Source of the DNA: UBA8437 sp963582065
GTDB lineage: Bacteria > Planctomycetota > Planctomycetia > Planctomycetales > Planctomycetaceae
NCBI GenBank assembly: GCA_963582065.1
Contig: CAUZRQ010000014.1
Location: 1 to 64,000, forward strand
Length of the DNA: 64,000 nt
Reading direction: 5' to 3'
The position numbers and the translations under genes are program-made. Below are positions 51,451-60,445 of the stretch, in pieces. How positions within the stretch are numbered: the first letter of the stretch is position 1; each line of letters begins with the position of its first letter. The notes beneath the pieces are model-generated. The model searched no databases. It was given only the letters and a program-made list of their open reading frames with translations, and had not been told where the DNA came from.

Positions 51451-54400
51451 TCGAGGACCGATGCCGGGTGCCGCAGTCCTGGTGCGGACTTGCCTTGCTG
51501 TTGACGGGCCTGGCGGCCGGTTGTTTCGACGACCCGCCGGCCCCTGATGCGGGGGGAAGTGAGGTTTCGGGCCAGGACGGCCAGGCGGCCGACCCGCCGT
51601 TCCGGGCGACCGCCGAACTGGTTTCGGAGAACAACCGTGGCGCGGGGCTGATGGAGCAGTACGATTACTCCAAGGCGATGGCGGTCTTCCAGAAGCTGGT
51701 CGATGACAATCCCGGTTGGCTCGACGCAAAGGTCAACCTGGCCATCGCCGTGCTCCAGCACACCCAGAAGGGAGCTTCGGCCGTCCCGATTCTCGAGGAG
51801 GTCGTCGCCGCCGATCCCGACCACGCTGAGGCGACCTACTGCCTGGGCATCTCGCTGTTCCACGGCGGCCGCATCGGCCAGGCGGAGGTTCAGTTCCAGC
51901 GGGCCGTCAAGCAGGACCCCCTCGACCCGCACTCGGCCTACTTCCTGGCCCGTTGCCTGGAAGACGATCACGCAGCAGAGGCGATCGGGTGGTACCAGAA
52001 GGCGCTGGAACTGGAGCCGTATTTCCAGTCGGCTCACTACCGTTGCTGGGACCTGCTGCGACAGGAGAAGAAGTACGAGGAATCGGGGCGGCACATGGAG
52101 GAGTTCAGCCTGCTCCGCAACCATCCACTCTCGGTCATCTTCGACTACAAGTACACGTTGATGGGCGCCAAGGGGATGGCGATCCGCGTCGGGCTTTCCC
52201 CCGACGACGTGCGGCCGATCAAGCGGCCCGAGGGTCCGCTGTTCGATCCGCCGGCACCGATCGCGGCGGCCGCGTCGGTCCGGGTGCCAGCCGGGGCCAG
52301 CCTGACCACCTGCGATGTCAACGGCGACGGATACCAGGACCTGTTCCTGGTCGCTGCCGACGGCAACCGCGTGTTGCTGGGAGCGGACCCGGCGAAGGGA
52401 CTCGATGGATTCTCCATGGCCAAGGACCACCCGCTGGCAGCGGTGCCCGACGTGATCGCTCCGTTGTGGGGCGATTTCGACAACGACGGACTGGTCGATG
52501 TCTACCTGTGTCGCAAGGGACCCAACCAGTTGTGGCGGCAGTCGAAGGCGGGGGAGTGGGTCGACGTGACGGCCAAGGCCTCCGCGGCCGGGGCCGACGG
52601 CGAGACCATCGACGGTGTCTGCCTGGATCTCGATCACGATGCCGACCTGGACCTGCTGCTGATCCACCGCGACAAGCCTGCCCAACTGCTCAACAACAAC
52701 CGGGACGGCACGTTCGAGGACATCAGCGCCAAGGTGGGCGTCGACCGCTCGGGTGCGATCTCGGCATCCGCCGTGGTCGCCGATTTTGACGGCGACCGTG
52801 ACCTGGATATCCTGTTGCTGGGACCGCTCGGCGAAGCGGATGGTGGCAAACCGGTCGGCAACACCCTGTTGTGGAACGACCGCAGTTGGCGGTACCACGC
52901 CGACGAGACACTCGGCCAACTGGCCGCGGCACCGTTCGCGGCGGCGGTGGCCGGGGACGTCGATGCCGACGGACAGGTCGAAATCTACGGGGTCGATTCC
53001 GCCTCGCTGGTCCGCTGGACCCGCAAGCCCGACGGGAGCTGGGACAAGATGCTGCTGGGGTTCGGTGACGCTTCGGGTGCGATCGGTGAGGGGACTGTTC
53101 GGATCGCCCTGGCGGATGTGACCGGCGACGGGCGAGTGGAACTGCTGGTGGGGACCAGCGGCTGGTCGGCCTGGGTGCTGCCGACCGATCTGAAGAAGTT
53201 TGACCTGTTCGAGCTGGCCGATTCGGGTGAACACGATCCGCTGGGCACGTGGACCACGGTCGTGATCGACCACGCCCGTGGTCCGGCGGTCGTCGGCGCC
53301 ACGGTCGACGGAGCACCGATGGCGTGGGCCGCCGGTGACGGTCGCCATCGGTTCTTTTCGATCGCGCTGTCGGGAAAGAAGAAGGGCAGCTTTCGCGAAC
53401 GGTCCAACGCGTCGGGACTGGGAAACACGGTGCTGGTCCGTGTCGGGGGCCGGACTATCCGCGGCGATTCGCTGCCGGCCGATTCGGGGGCCGGGCAGAG
53501 CCTGCAGCCCCTGGCAATGGGATCGGCCGGTGCCGAGCGGGCCGATTTTCTGAAGATCATCTGGTCCGAGGGGGTCACCCAGGCCCGGTTGAACCTGGCC
53601 GCCGGCGTCCGCCACGTGATCGAGGAAGAGGACAAGATGCCGACCAGCTGCCCGGTGCTGTTCGCCTGGGATGGCACCGGCTACCGCTTCGTCAGCGACC
53701 TGCTGGCCGTCGGCGGGATGGGCTACCTGGTCGAACCGGGCACCTACGCGCCGTCGGATCCGACCGAGAACTTCCTGCTGCCGGCGGGCCTGGCCCGGCC
53801 GGCCGACGGGCGATTCCGGTTGAAGCTGACCGAGCCGATGCCCGAGCTGACGTACCTGGACCGGGTGGGCCTGGTTGCCTGGGACGTGCCGCCGGGATGG
53901 CAGATGGCGCTCGACGAACGACTGGCCACTGCGTTGCCGGATCCCTCGGGCCGGCCGATCACCTTCCGGGTTGTCCAGGATCCGAAGCGGGTCACCAACG
54001 AACGGGGCGAGGATGTGACCTCACGGGTCCGCAGCGTCGACCACCGCGCGGCCGAGGTGGGGCGGCTGGATCGCCGGTTCCTGGGCCGCCTGGCCGGCGA
54101 ACACGTGCTGGTGATGGAGTTTTCCGAGCCGCTGGACCGCGGGCCGGGACGACCGGTGTTGTTGGCCGATGGCTGGGTCGAATTCCCCTACTCGCAGACG
54201 GCGTTCTCGGCCTGGCAGGCCAAGGCCGCGTTCGAGCCGCCGACGCTGGAGGCTCGAGACGCGAAGGGGAACTGGGTCGAGTTGGCGGCGAGCTTCGGGT
54301 ACCCCGGCGGGATGCCCCGCCAGATGGCTCTTCCGCTGCCGATCGACAGGCTGCCGCAGGGGACGACGGCGCTGAGATTGAGGACCAACCTCGAGATCTA

Positions 54401-54875
54401 CTGGGACCGGTTGACGGTGATCCGCAGCGAGGACTGCCCGGAACTGGCCCGGCGACCGATGAAGCTGGTCGTGGCGGACCTGCGGGAGAGCGGTTTCATG
54501 GTGCGACAGTTGAAAGAACAGTTCCGGCCGCACTTCGACTACACCACCCGGGCCGCACACCCCGAGATCATGGACCCCGAGGGGTTCTACACCCGGTTCG
54601 GAGAGGTCGAGGAACTGGTCGGCACCGCGGACGACGCGGTGGCGATCTTCGGTCCGGGCGAGGAGATCCACTTCGAGTTCGAGGCCCCCGAGAGCGGGCC
54701 CCCGAAGGGCTGGACCCGGCGGCTGGTGCTCGAGACGGTCGGCTGGTGCAAGGACATGGATCTCTACACCGGCGACGGCAGCACGGTGGAACCGTTGCCC
54801 GCGACCGGCCGCCCGATCGAGGCCCGTGACCGGCTGCATCGCAGGTACAACACCCGTTACCAGCGGGGGTGGTAA
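51447..54875 (+). CDS. lipoprotein with TPR, FG-GAP/VCBS and ASPIC/UnbV domains
   Basis: Encodes 1142 residues. A signal peptide ends in the lipobox LAAGC (about Cys26). Residues 60-220 are TPRs (AMAVFQKLVDDNPGWLDAKV, FQRAVKQDPLDPHSAYFLA). Residues about 280-600 hold repeated calcium-loop FG-GAP/VCBS units: CDVNGDGYQDLFLV, GDFDNDGLVDVYL, LDLDHDADLDLLLI, ADFDGDRDLDILLL and ADVTGDGRVELLV. An ASPIC/UnbV-like domain follows (about 650-730), then a long C-terminal region (CPVLFAWDGTGYRFVSD, DRLTVIRSEDCPELA). This CRTAC1-like architecture is common in Planctomycetes and Acidobacteria; the function is unknown, probably surface-bound. The start is set by its ATGA overlap with the amidohydrolase. Confidence 0.88.
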   Translation: MIEDRCRVPQSWCGLALLLTGLAAGCFDDPPAPDAGGSEVSGQDGQAADPPFRATAELVSENNRGAGLMEQYDYSKAMAVFQKLVDDNPGWLDAKVNLAIAVLQHTQKGASAVPILEEVVAADPDHAEATYCLGISLFHGGRIGQAEVQFQRAVKQDPLDPHSAYFLARCLEDDHAAEAIGWYQKALELEPYFQSAHYRCWDLLRQEKKYEESGRHMEEFSLLRNHPLSVIFDYKYTLMGAKGMAIRVGLSPDDVRPIKRPEGPLFDPPAPIAAAASVRVPAGASLTTCDVNGDGYQDLFLVAADGNRVLLGADPAKGLDGFSMAKDHPLAAVPDVIAPLWGDFDNDGLVDVYLCRKGPNQLWRQSKAGEWVDVTAKASAAGADGETIDGVCLDLDHDADLDLLLIHRDKPAQLLNNNRDGTFEDISAKVGVDRSGAISASAVVADFDGDRDLDILLLGPLGEADGGKPVGNTLLWNDRSWRYHADETLGQLAAAPFAAAVAGDVDADGQVEIYGVDSASLVRWTRKPDGSWDKMLLGFGDASGAIGEGTVRIALADVTGDGRVELLVGTSGWSAWVLPTDLKKFDLFELADSGEHDPLGTWTTVVIDHARGPAVVGATVDGAPMAWAAGDGRHRFFSIALSGKKKGSFRERSNASGLGNTVLVRVGGRTIRGDSLPADSGAGQSLQPLAMGSAGAERADFLKIIWSEGVTQARLNLAAGVRHVIEEEDKMPTSCPVLFAWDGTGYRFVSDLLAVGGMGYLVEPGTYAPSDPTENFLLPAGLARPADGRFRLKLTEPMPELTYLDRVGLVAWDVPPGWQMALDERLATALPDPSGRPITFRVVQDPKRVTNERGEDVTSRVRSVDHRAAEVGRLDRRFLGRLAGEHVLVMEFSEPLDRGPGRPVLLADGWVEFPYSQTAFSAWQAKAAFEPPTLEARDAKGNWVELAASFGYPGGMPRQMALPLPIDRLPQGTTALRLRTNLEIYWDRLTVIRSEDCPELARRPMKLVVADLRESGFMVRQLKEQFRPHFDYTTRAAHPEIMDPEGFYTRFGEVEELVGTADDAVAIFGPGEEIHFEFEAPESGPPKGWTRRLVLETVGWCKDMDLYTGDGSTVEPLPATGRPIEARDRLHRRYNTRYQRGW

Positions 54876-54947
54876 CCGCCGACTTCACTGGCAAGAACAG
54901 CACTGCGGGTCTGGAGGAAGGCCGCAGTTGCTGGCTCTTGCAGTCTC

Positions 54948-56837
54948 CTAATGTCCTCCACCGCCAGCCGTCAGTGTTAGCACGAGCCCGTAGATCAGAC
55001 ACGCGGCGATGATCAGGATGGTGATAATCAGCAGGACACTCGTAGCCCGGCCCATCCGCAGACGCTTGTCGGTATGAAAAGCGAGCCAGGCAATCCCAAA
55101 CATCAGCAGTGGAGTGTTGAAGGCCCCGTTGATCGTCTGGCCCAGGATGACGAGGAATTCCGGGCTGCTGGGGATGAACCAGGTGATTCCCAAGAAGGCC
55201 ATCAGGTAGAGGTTCTGGAAGATGCGGTTGTAACGGCGACGCGTGTTCGCGTCCTCGTAGTTGATTGCTCCCATGCTCGAGAGCAGATCGGTCCACATGC
55301 GACCCGAAGCAGCGACGACAACGATGATCGTTGAGTACAGCGTGCAGAAGCCGCCGAACATGAAGATGCCGTAGGACCAGGGTCCGTAGGTGTCGGTGTA
55401 GATCCTCGACAGTTGGTGAACGATCGACGTCCCGGTGGGCACGGTTGGCACCATGGCCTCGTCGCCAAAAGTCGCATCCAGCAGCACGCGATTGAGTCTC
55501 TGGACTTCGTTGGCAGAGAGTGAATCGATGCCGTTGGTGTCCACCTGCTTGGCCAGAGTGACACCCTGTTCAGTTATTTCCTGGTTGTCGTTCTCTCCAT
55601 CACGGAGCGTTGCGAACGCCTCAGCCGAGTACAGGTCCCGGCTCCCGATGAGTGCGTTCAACGCCGCCAGTCCCACCTCGTCGGAATTCACCGTGGTTTC
55701 GGTGGCGGCGGCGGCCTGCCTGATGGAGGCCTGTCCGTCCGGTGTCAGGGAACTCCAGATCCGTTTTGCGGGACCGTTCGTCTCGGACTGGCTTGCCGAC
55801 TGAAGGTTGGTGCAGATTCGCTTCCAGTCCTTGATCTCCGGCGAGCTTCCGTCGGAATTGACCGTCAGTTGATCTGTGCTGAAGACCGCGCTGCCGACGA
55901 GAAAGTAGGCTGCGGTGATCAGCGTTGCCAGCAGCGTTGCCACCCCAGCATCGACTCTCAGCACGCGGATCCAGCCACGGGCCCGTTCGATCCAGCCGTC
56001 TTCACTGTCTGGACCGACATTTTCGGCGTACCCCTTTTCCAGGATCCAGTAGGGGTACATGAACATCTCGTTGGCCGTTGTCCCCAGCGCTCCCAGCAGA
56101 CTGATCACGGCGATCGCGGCCAGGCCGGGTGTGATGTCACCCAGTGAGAACGACCAGCCTGAGGCCACGCTTGCGAGCGAGATTGGGTAACGCGGGTCCG
56201 GAAACAGCAGCAGCAGGACCAGGGCCACGACGACCGAGAGGCTGAAACCACAGACCAGCAATGCGATCAGTTTCTCGATGTGTCCGTAGACGCCCTTCCA
56301 GAGAATCGCAAACACGATCACAAAGCTGATGAACCCCCATGTGTTCTTCGATGCGACAGCACTGCCGATTCCCGGTATCACTCCGTTCAGCGTAAAGACA
56401 CTGTCGAGCAGTCCGGCGGTGGAGGCCAGGATTCCGCCGACTGTCACCACCGAAAGCGTGTATCCGACGAGGTAGATGATGCCGATCCAGCCGGTCCCAC
56501 GGAACTTCGGACCCGGGCACTGGTTGAGTGCCTGGATCGTGGTGCGGTTGTGCACCAGGCAGTAACGGCCGAGTTCGACCTGCAGGAAGTACTTGATGAC
56601 GCAACTGAGAATCACGGCCCAGAAGAGTACGAAGCCGAACTTGGCCGCCTGCACCGGCACGTTGATCAACTCGCCGGAGCCGATCACCGAACCGCTGACG
56701 ACGATGGCCGGTCCGATCGCCAGCAGCGTGCCGCCCCAGGTCCGCGGAGGCGGCTTCCAGCCGGGCGAACCGGAGGTGGCCGAAGTCCCCTCCGGGGAGT
56801 CCTCGGATCCGGACAAAGCGGGGTCATCGGAAGCCAT
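54948..56837 (-). CDS. Nramp-like transporter without canonical metal motifs
   Basis: Encodes 629 residues; Nramp proteins usually have about 400-450. The fold is suggested by IGPAIVVSGSVIGSGELINV, YFLQVELGRYCLVHNRTTIQ, LGALGTTANEMFMYPYWILE and FCTLYSTIIVVVAASGRM. The first-helix DPGN motif is replaced by SGSVIGSG and the sixth-helix MPHN motif by an EMFMYPYW stretch, so the usual Mn/Fe site is missing. A hydrophilic insert of about 160 residues (roughly 325-490) interrupts the membrane domain. The substrate may be a different ion or solute. It is convergent with the ASPIC gene 72 bases away. Confidence 0.83.
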   Translation of the reverse strand: MASDDPALSGSEDSPEGTSATSGSPGWKPPPRTWGGTLLAIGPAIVVSGSVIGSGELINVPVQAAKFGFVLFWAVILSCVIKYFLQVELGRYCLVHNRTTIQALNQCPGPKFRGTGWIGIIYLVGYTLSVVTVGGILASTAGLLDSVFTLNGVIPGIGSAVASKNTWGFISFVIVFAILWKGVYGHIEKLIALLVCGFSLSVVVALVLLLLFPDPRYPISLASVASGWSFSLGDITPGLAAIAVISLLGALGTTANEMFMYPYWILEKGYAENVGPDSEDGWIERARGWIRVLRVDAGVATLLATLITAAYFLVGSAVFSTDQLTVNSDGSSPEIKDWKRICTNLQSASQSETNGPAKRIWSSLTPDGQASIRQAAAATETTVNSDEVGLAALNALIGSRDLYSAEAFATLRDGENDNQEITEQGVTLAKQVDTNGIDSLSANEVQRLNRVLLDATFGDEAMVPTVPTGTSIVHQLSRIYTDTYGPWSYGIFMFGGFCTLYSTIIVVVAASGRMWTDLLSSMGAINYEDANTRRRYNRIFQNLYLMAFLGITWFIPSSPEFLVILGQTINGAFNTPLLMFGIAWLAFHTDKRLRMGRATSVLLIITILIIAACLIYGLVLTLTAGGGGH

Positions 56838-57708
56838 GGCGTGGATCTCGGGGGGGACGCTGAGATGAGTCGGATGGGCAAACAGGACCGCTCCGCCGGG
56901 ACGGCGGGCCGGTCAACGTATCAGAGCGTTGCGGCCGGCGACAAGGCTGCCGCGACAGTCGCCGATCTGACGGGTTGACCGACAACGCATCAACCACATT
57001 TTACCAGTAAAAACCGGGACAAATCGTGATGTGGGGGGTTGACTTTACATGAGACACAGACTGAGAATGACTTGCTTCAATGATCCGGGTACCGAGAGAC
57101 CAAAACGACCCACCATGAGACCCGCGGGGTCCTCCACAAACGTGGCCCCGTCCCGCCCAACAGCCTGCTGCGGTTCCTGATTTCCCACCTTCGCGACCCC
57201 CTTTGTCGCACTGGCCGCAGCGACGCTTGTCTCTGAAACCCCGAGGTCGATGCACGTGGATGAGCACGTGATTTGTATATGTACAGAGGACGCATCTGGA
57301 GGTTGATGCACAAACTGCGGGCCACGGCACCTGGATTAATAGTCGGATCAGCAACCAGATCGACGGACAGGACTTGGTCACGTTTACAACCCATCGGATG
57401 CAGGTTCGTCACAGCACGAATTGACCCCGGGTGTCGCATCGTAGGATGACGGCTTCCCCGAAACCTGTTATTCCCCAATCCTCCCAGATGGGATCTCAGA
57501 TTAACCAGAGTACGCGAGCCGAATCATCAGGGAAAATAATGAGAGACCGAGGCAGGGTGGCAGGGGTTTTTGATGACTCGGGCCACGGAGGCGTGTAGAG
57601 ATAGGGAGACGAAGAGTTTCGAGAACGAAAGCACGAACAGACACGAACAACAAGTCGGAACGCCCGGTGCAAGCGTCGGGGGTCAAAAGACGGAAGGACA
57701 GAGAAGAG
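56838..57708. other. 871-bp region without a convincing gene
   Basis: The first part must carry the Nramp-like gene promoter (minus strand) and the last part the promoter of the sigma-factor unit (plus strand). Between about 57000 and 57600 the DNA is visibly AT-richer than its flanks. It contains a short inverted repeat (TTTTAC CA GTAAAA, 56999-57012) and only short overlapping open frames on the minus strand with unnatural composition. No tRNA, transposase or known RNA motif was seen. Confidence 0.6.
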
Positions 57709-58041
57709 ATGACGGTTGGATGGAACGGAGAAAAACAGGTGACGGATCAGGCGGCGGGTTCGGCGTCGACCGAGGGGCCTTGGGTCGGGCGGTCGCCTGA
57801 CGTTGTGGAACTGGATCCCGAGGAACCGACGGTGGCAGCACCGGGGTCGATGGAGAAGGTGATGATGCTGCAGGCCCGGTACGTGGCCGGCGTGCCGCTG
57901 TGGGACGAGCGAGACCGTCGCGATCACAGCAAGGCGGCTGTCACTTCGGCGGTGCTGGGTGCCGCGTCGAACGTGTCGAAGTCAACGGCCGGTGTTTCCG
58001 AGGACGTGGTTGAGGAGCAGGGCGAGCCGCTGGCGATCTGA
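57709..58041 (+). CDS. small unknown protein heading the sigma-factor unit
   Basis: Encodes 110 residues starting MTVGWNGEKQV, behind a purine-rich GGACAGAGAAGAG leader. It is Ala/Val/Glu-rich, with one segment that looks conserved in style (MEKVMMLQARYVAGVPLWDE). No family is recognised. Its stop lies 27 bases before the EIIA start, and all three genes to 60294 read the same way, so they may form an operon. Confidence 0.6.
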   Translation: MTVGWNGEKQVTDQAAGSASTEGPWVGRSPDVVELDPEEPTVAAPGSMEKVMMLQARYVAGVPLWDERDRRDHSKAAVTSAVLGAASNVSKSTAGVSEDVVEEQGEPLAI

Positions 58042-58068
58042 GCCATCGGCTTGATGAGGACTCGACTC

Positions 58069-58542
58069 ATGAAGTTTTCGGAATTCGTCCACGACGACGC
58101 GGTGACAACCTCGCTCTCGGCCAGCGACCGGGACGGTGTCATCGGCGAACTGGTGGACTCGCTGGTGGCCGCCGAGGCTCTGTCGCCCGAACATCGCGAC
58201 AGTGTCGTCTCGGCGACGATTGCCCGGGAGGAACTCGGAACGACCGGGATCGGAAACGGCGTTGCGATTCCCCACGCCAAGCACCCGGCGGTCGATCGCG
58301 TGGTGGCGACCGTCGGGGTCGGGGAGGCCGGGGTCGAATTCGGCAGCCTTGACGGCCGTCCGACCCGTGCCTTCTTCCTGCTCGTTTCGCCCCCGGACGC
58401 ACCCCAGGATCACCTGCAGGCTCTCGAGACCGTTTCGAGACATCTGCAGGAAGACAGGTTCCGGCAATTCCTCTTGCAGGCGCAAACACCCGAGGCGATC
58501 CGCGACGTATTGAGCGAGGCCGACGCGTCGACCACAGCCTGA
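58069..58542 (+). CDS. PTS EIIA domain protein (PtsN/fructose type)
   Basis: Encodes 157 residues starting MKFSEFVHDD, with GAGGA at the right distance. The phospho-accepting His69 lies in GNGVAIPHAKHP, preceded by AREELGTTGIG, the mark of the fructose/mannitol/nitrogen-regulatory EIIA family. With no EIIB or EIIC in the window it is more likely regulatory (PtsN-like) than a sugar transporter part. It stands six bases before the sigma-factor frame. Confidence 0.93.
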   Translation: MKFSEFVHDDAVTTSLSASDRDGVIGELVDSLVAAEALSPEHRDSVVSATIAREELGTTGIGNGVAIPHAKHPAVDRVVATVGVGEAGVEFGSLDGRPTRAFFLLVSPPDAPQDHLQALETVSRHLQEDRFRQFLLQAQTPEAIRDVLSEADASTTA

Positions 58543-58548
58543 GAGTAG

Positions 58549-60294
58549 ATGGCCCGGTCGATCGACCGGGCCGACAGGGGCCGGGCAAGACACGGCAAGA
58601 CACAGAAAACAGAAAACACGAACGCACAGTTGCCGACGAGTGAGGACAGAGACGTGTACGGTTTTGACAAGAGGCTTGACGAACTGGTCGCCGCGGCCGA
58701 GGCCGACGGCGGATTGGATTTCATTGATGTCTGCGGTTATCTGCCGGACAAGGCCGAGCTCTGCGAGAAGCTCGACCTGCTGCTCGAGGCGTTGGCCGAG
58801 CGTGGGCTGAGGGTCCGCGCCGACCGGTCGGCCTGCGGCGACATTGCCACGGCGCTGGCCCCGAGGCCTCAGAAGCCCGAGCGTGGTGGCGACGGGGAGG
58901 GGAGTGACCAGGGTGTCACCGCCGACTCGATCCGCATGTACCTCCGCCAGATGGGCCGCCTGCCGATGCTCGACCGCCATCAGGAAATCTCGGTCGCCAA
59001 GCGGATCGACATCACGCGGAAGCAGTATCGCCGACTGGTGTTGGGCGCGATGTTCATCTTCGACCGCGCCGTCGACATGCTCTCGAAAGTCCATGCCGGT
59101 AAACTGCCGTTTGACCGGACGATCGAGGTCTGCGTGACCGAGGGGCGTGAGAAGGGCCAGGTGCAGGGGCGGCTGGGGTTCAACCTGTCCACCATCGCCC
59201 GCCTGCGACAGGAACTGGCCGACGATTTCAGGCTTGCCAACCTCTCGAGAACGTCGCAGAAGGTCCGCCGCGAGGTGACGCAACGGATGGAAACCACCCG
59301 TCGTCGCCTGGTCAGGCTGCTCGAGGAACTCGGGCTCCGCGAACAGAAGCTGGGGCCGATCATCGAGCAGTTCGAGCAGATTGCCGCTCGGATGACCGAA
59401 CTGGAGGCCATCCTGCGGCGGGCCAAGAACGGGCGGGCTGCCGAGGCGCGGGCCGAACTGAAGCAACTCAGGGAACTGACCCTCGAGACACCCGCGTCGA
59501 TCACCGAACGACTGGGGCGGATCGGCGTCGCCGACGACGACTACGAACAGGCCAAGCAGGACCTGGCCAACGGCAACCTGCGGCTGGTCGTCTCGATCGC
59601 CAAGAAGTACCGCAAGCGAGGCCTGAGCTTCCTGGACCTGATCCAGGAGGGCAACTCGGGGCTGATGCGGGCGGTCGAGAAGTACGAGTACCTCCGCGGT
59701 CACAAGTTCTCGACCTACGCCACCTGGTGGGTTCGCCAGGCGATCACCCGCGCGATCGCCGACGCCGGCCGCACCATCCGGCTGCCGGTGCACATGACTT
59801 CGGCGATGTGGGCACTCAACCAGGCCCGCAATCGTTTCCTGCACGAGAACTACCGCGAGCCGACGATCGAGGAACTGGCCGAAACGGCCGGGGTGCCGCT
59901 GGAGGAAGCCCGCGCGATGCTGGCCGTCGCCCGGTCACCTGCCAGTCTCGATCGACCGATCTCCGACACCGACGACACCGACCTGGGCGATTTCGTCGAG
60001 GACAACGGTTCGGCGCGGCCGGCCGAAGTGGCCACCAAAAAGATGCTCAGCAAGGAGGTCAACCAGGTGCTCGAGACGCTGACCTACCGCGAGCGGGAAA
60101 TCCTGAAGCTGCGTTACGGCATCGGTGACGGGTATCCCTACACGCTCGAACAGGTTGGCCTGATCTTCGGTGTCACCCGCGAGAGGGTGCGTCAGATCGA
60201 GGCCAAGGCGTTCGACAAGCTGCAGGACCCCCGTCGCCGGGCACGCCTGGCCGGGTTCCTCAGCCAGAGCCAACTGACTGGTTTGGCACCCTAG
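58549..60294 (+). CDS. rpoD: primary-type sigma-70 factor (RpoD/SigA-like)
   Basis: Encodes 581 residues from the first ATG. The first 35 are low-complexity, and a GTG at 58654 with a strong GAGGA site may be the true start. Region 1.1-like sequence (LDFIDVCGYLPDKAELC) comes first, then region 1.2 (ADSIRMYLRQMGRLPMLDRH), a long non-conserved region (about 170-310), region 2 (NLRLVVSIAKKYRKRGLSFL, KFSTYATWWVRQAITRAI), region 3 (EPTIEELAETAGV, ASLDRPI) and region 4 (LTYREREILKLRYGIGDG, GVTRERVRQIEAKAFDKL). Whether it is the essential sigma or a paralogue cannot be told from one window. Confidence 0.93.
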   Translation: MARSIDRADRGRARHGKTQKTENTNAQLPTSEDRDVYGFDKRLDELVAAAEADGGLDFIDVCGYLPDKAELCEKLDLLLEALAERGLRVRADRSACGDIATALAPRPQKPERGGDGEGSDQGVTADSIRMYLRQMGRLPMLDRHQEISVAKRIDITRKQYRRLVLGAMFIFDRAVDMLSKVHAGKLPFDRTIEVCVTEGREKGQVQGRLGFNLSTIARLRQELADDFRLANLSRTSQKVRREVTQRMETTRRRLVRLLEELGLREQKLGPIIEQFEQIAARMTELEAILRRAKNGRAAEARAELKQLRELTLETPASITERLGRIGVADDDYEQAKQDLANGNLRLVVSIAKKYRKRGLSFLDLIQEGNSGLMRAVEKYEYLRGHKFSTYATWWVRQAITRAIADAGRTIRLPVHMTSAMWALNQARNRFLHENYREPTIEELAETAGVPLEEARAMLAVARSPASLDRPISDTDDTDLGDFVEDNGSARPAEVATKKMLSKEVNQVLETLTYREREILKLRYGIGDGYPYTLEQVGLIFGVTRERVRQIEAKAFDKLQDPRRRARLAGFLSQSQLTGLAP

Positions 60295-60348
60295 CCACGC
60301 CGGACGGAGACGAGACCATGTCGCTGGGTCAGGCGACCGGTTGAAGCC

Positions 60349-60388
60349 GAACAGGGAGTCGGGACCGCTGGGGTCCGGCTCCCTGTTC
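60349..60388 (+). terminator. terminator of the sigma-factor unit
   Basis: A stem of about 14 bp (GAACAGGGAGTCGG with CCGGCTCCCTGTTC, one wobble pair) with a 12-base loop, 55 bases beyond the rpoD stop and before the convergent glycosidase-like gene. No T run follows, so it could serve both directions or only stabilise the transcript end. Confidence 0.55.
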
Positions 60389-60445
60389 GCGTCTGTCACG
60401 GCGAAGATCACGCAGTCGACGCGGGAGGGCCCCTGTTGTCCCGAG

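Noticed and set aside
51318..53615. Minus-strand open frame of about 765 codons
   Set aside because: Antisense to the TPR/FG-GAP gene, whose repeats are unmistakable.
57045..57478. Two overlapping minus-strand frames of 88 and 133 codons
   Set aside because: No ribosome sites, mutually overlapping, no recognisable domain; treated as non-coding although a decayed gene cannot be excluded.
57982..59844. Minus-strand open frame of about 620 codons
   Set aside because: Antisense to the EIIA and sigma-factor genes.
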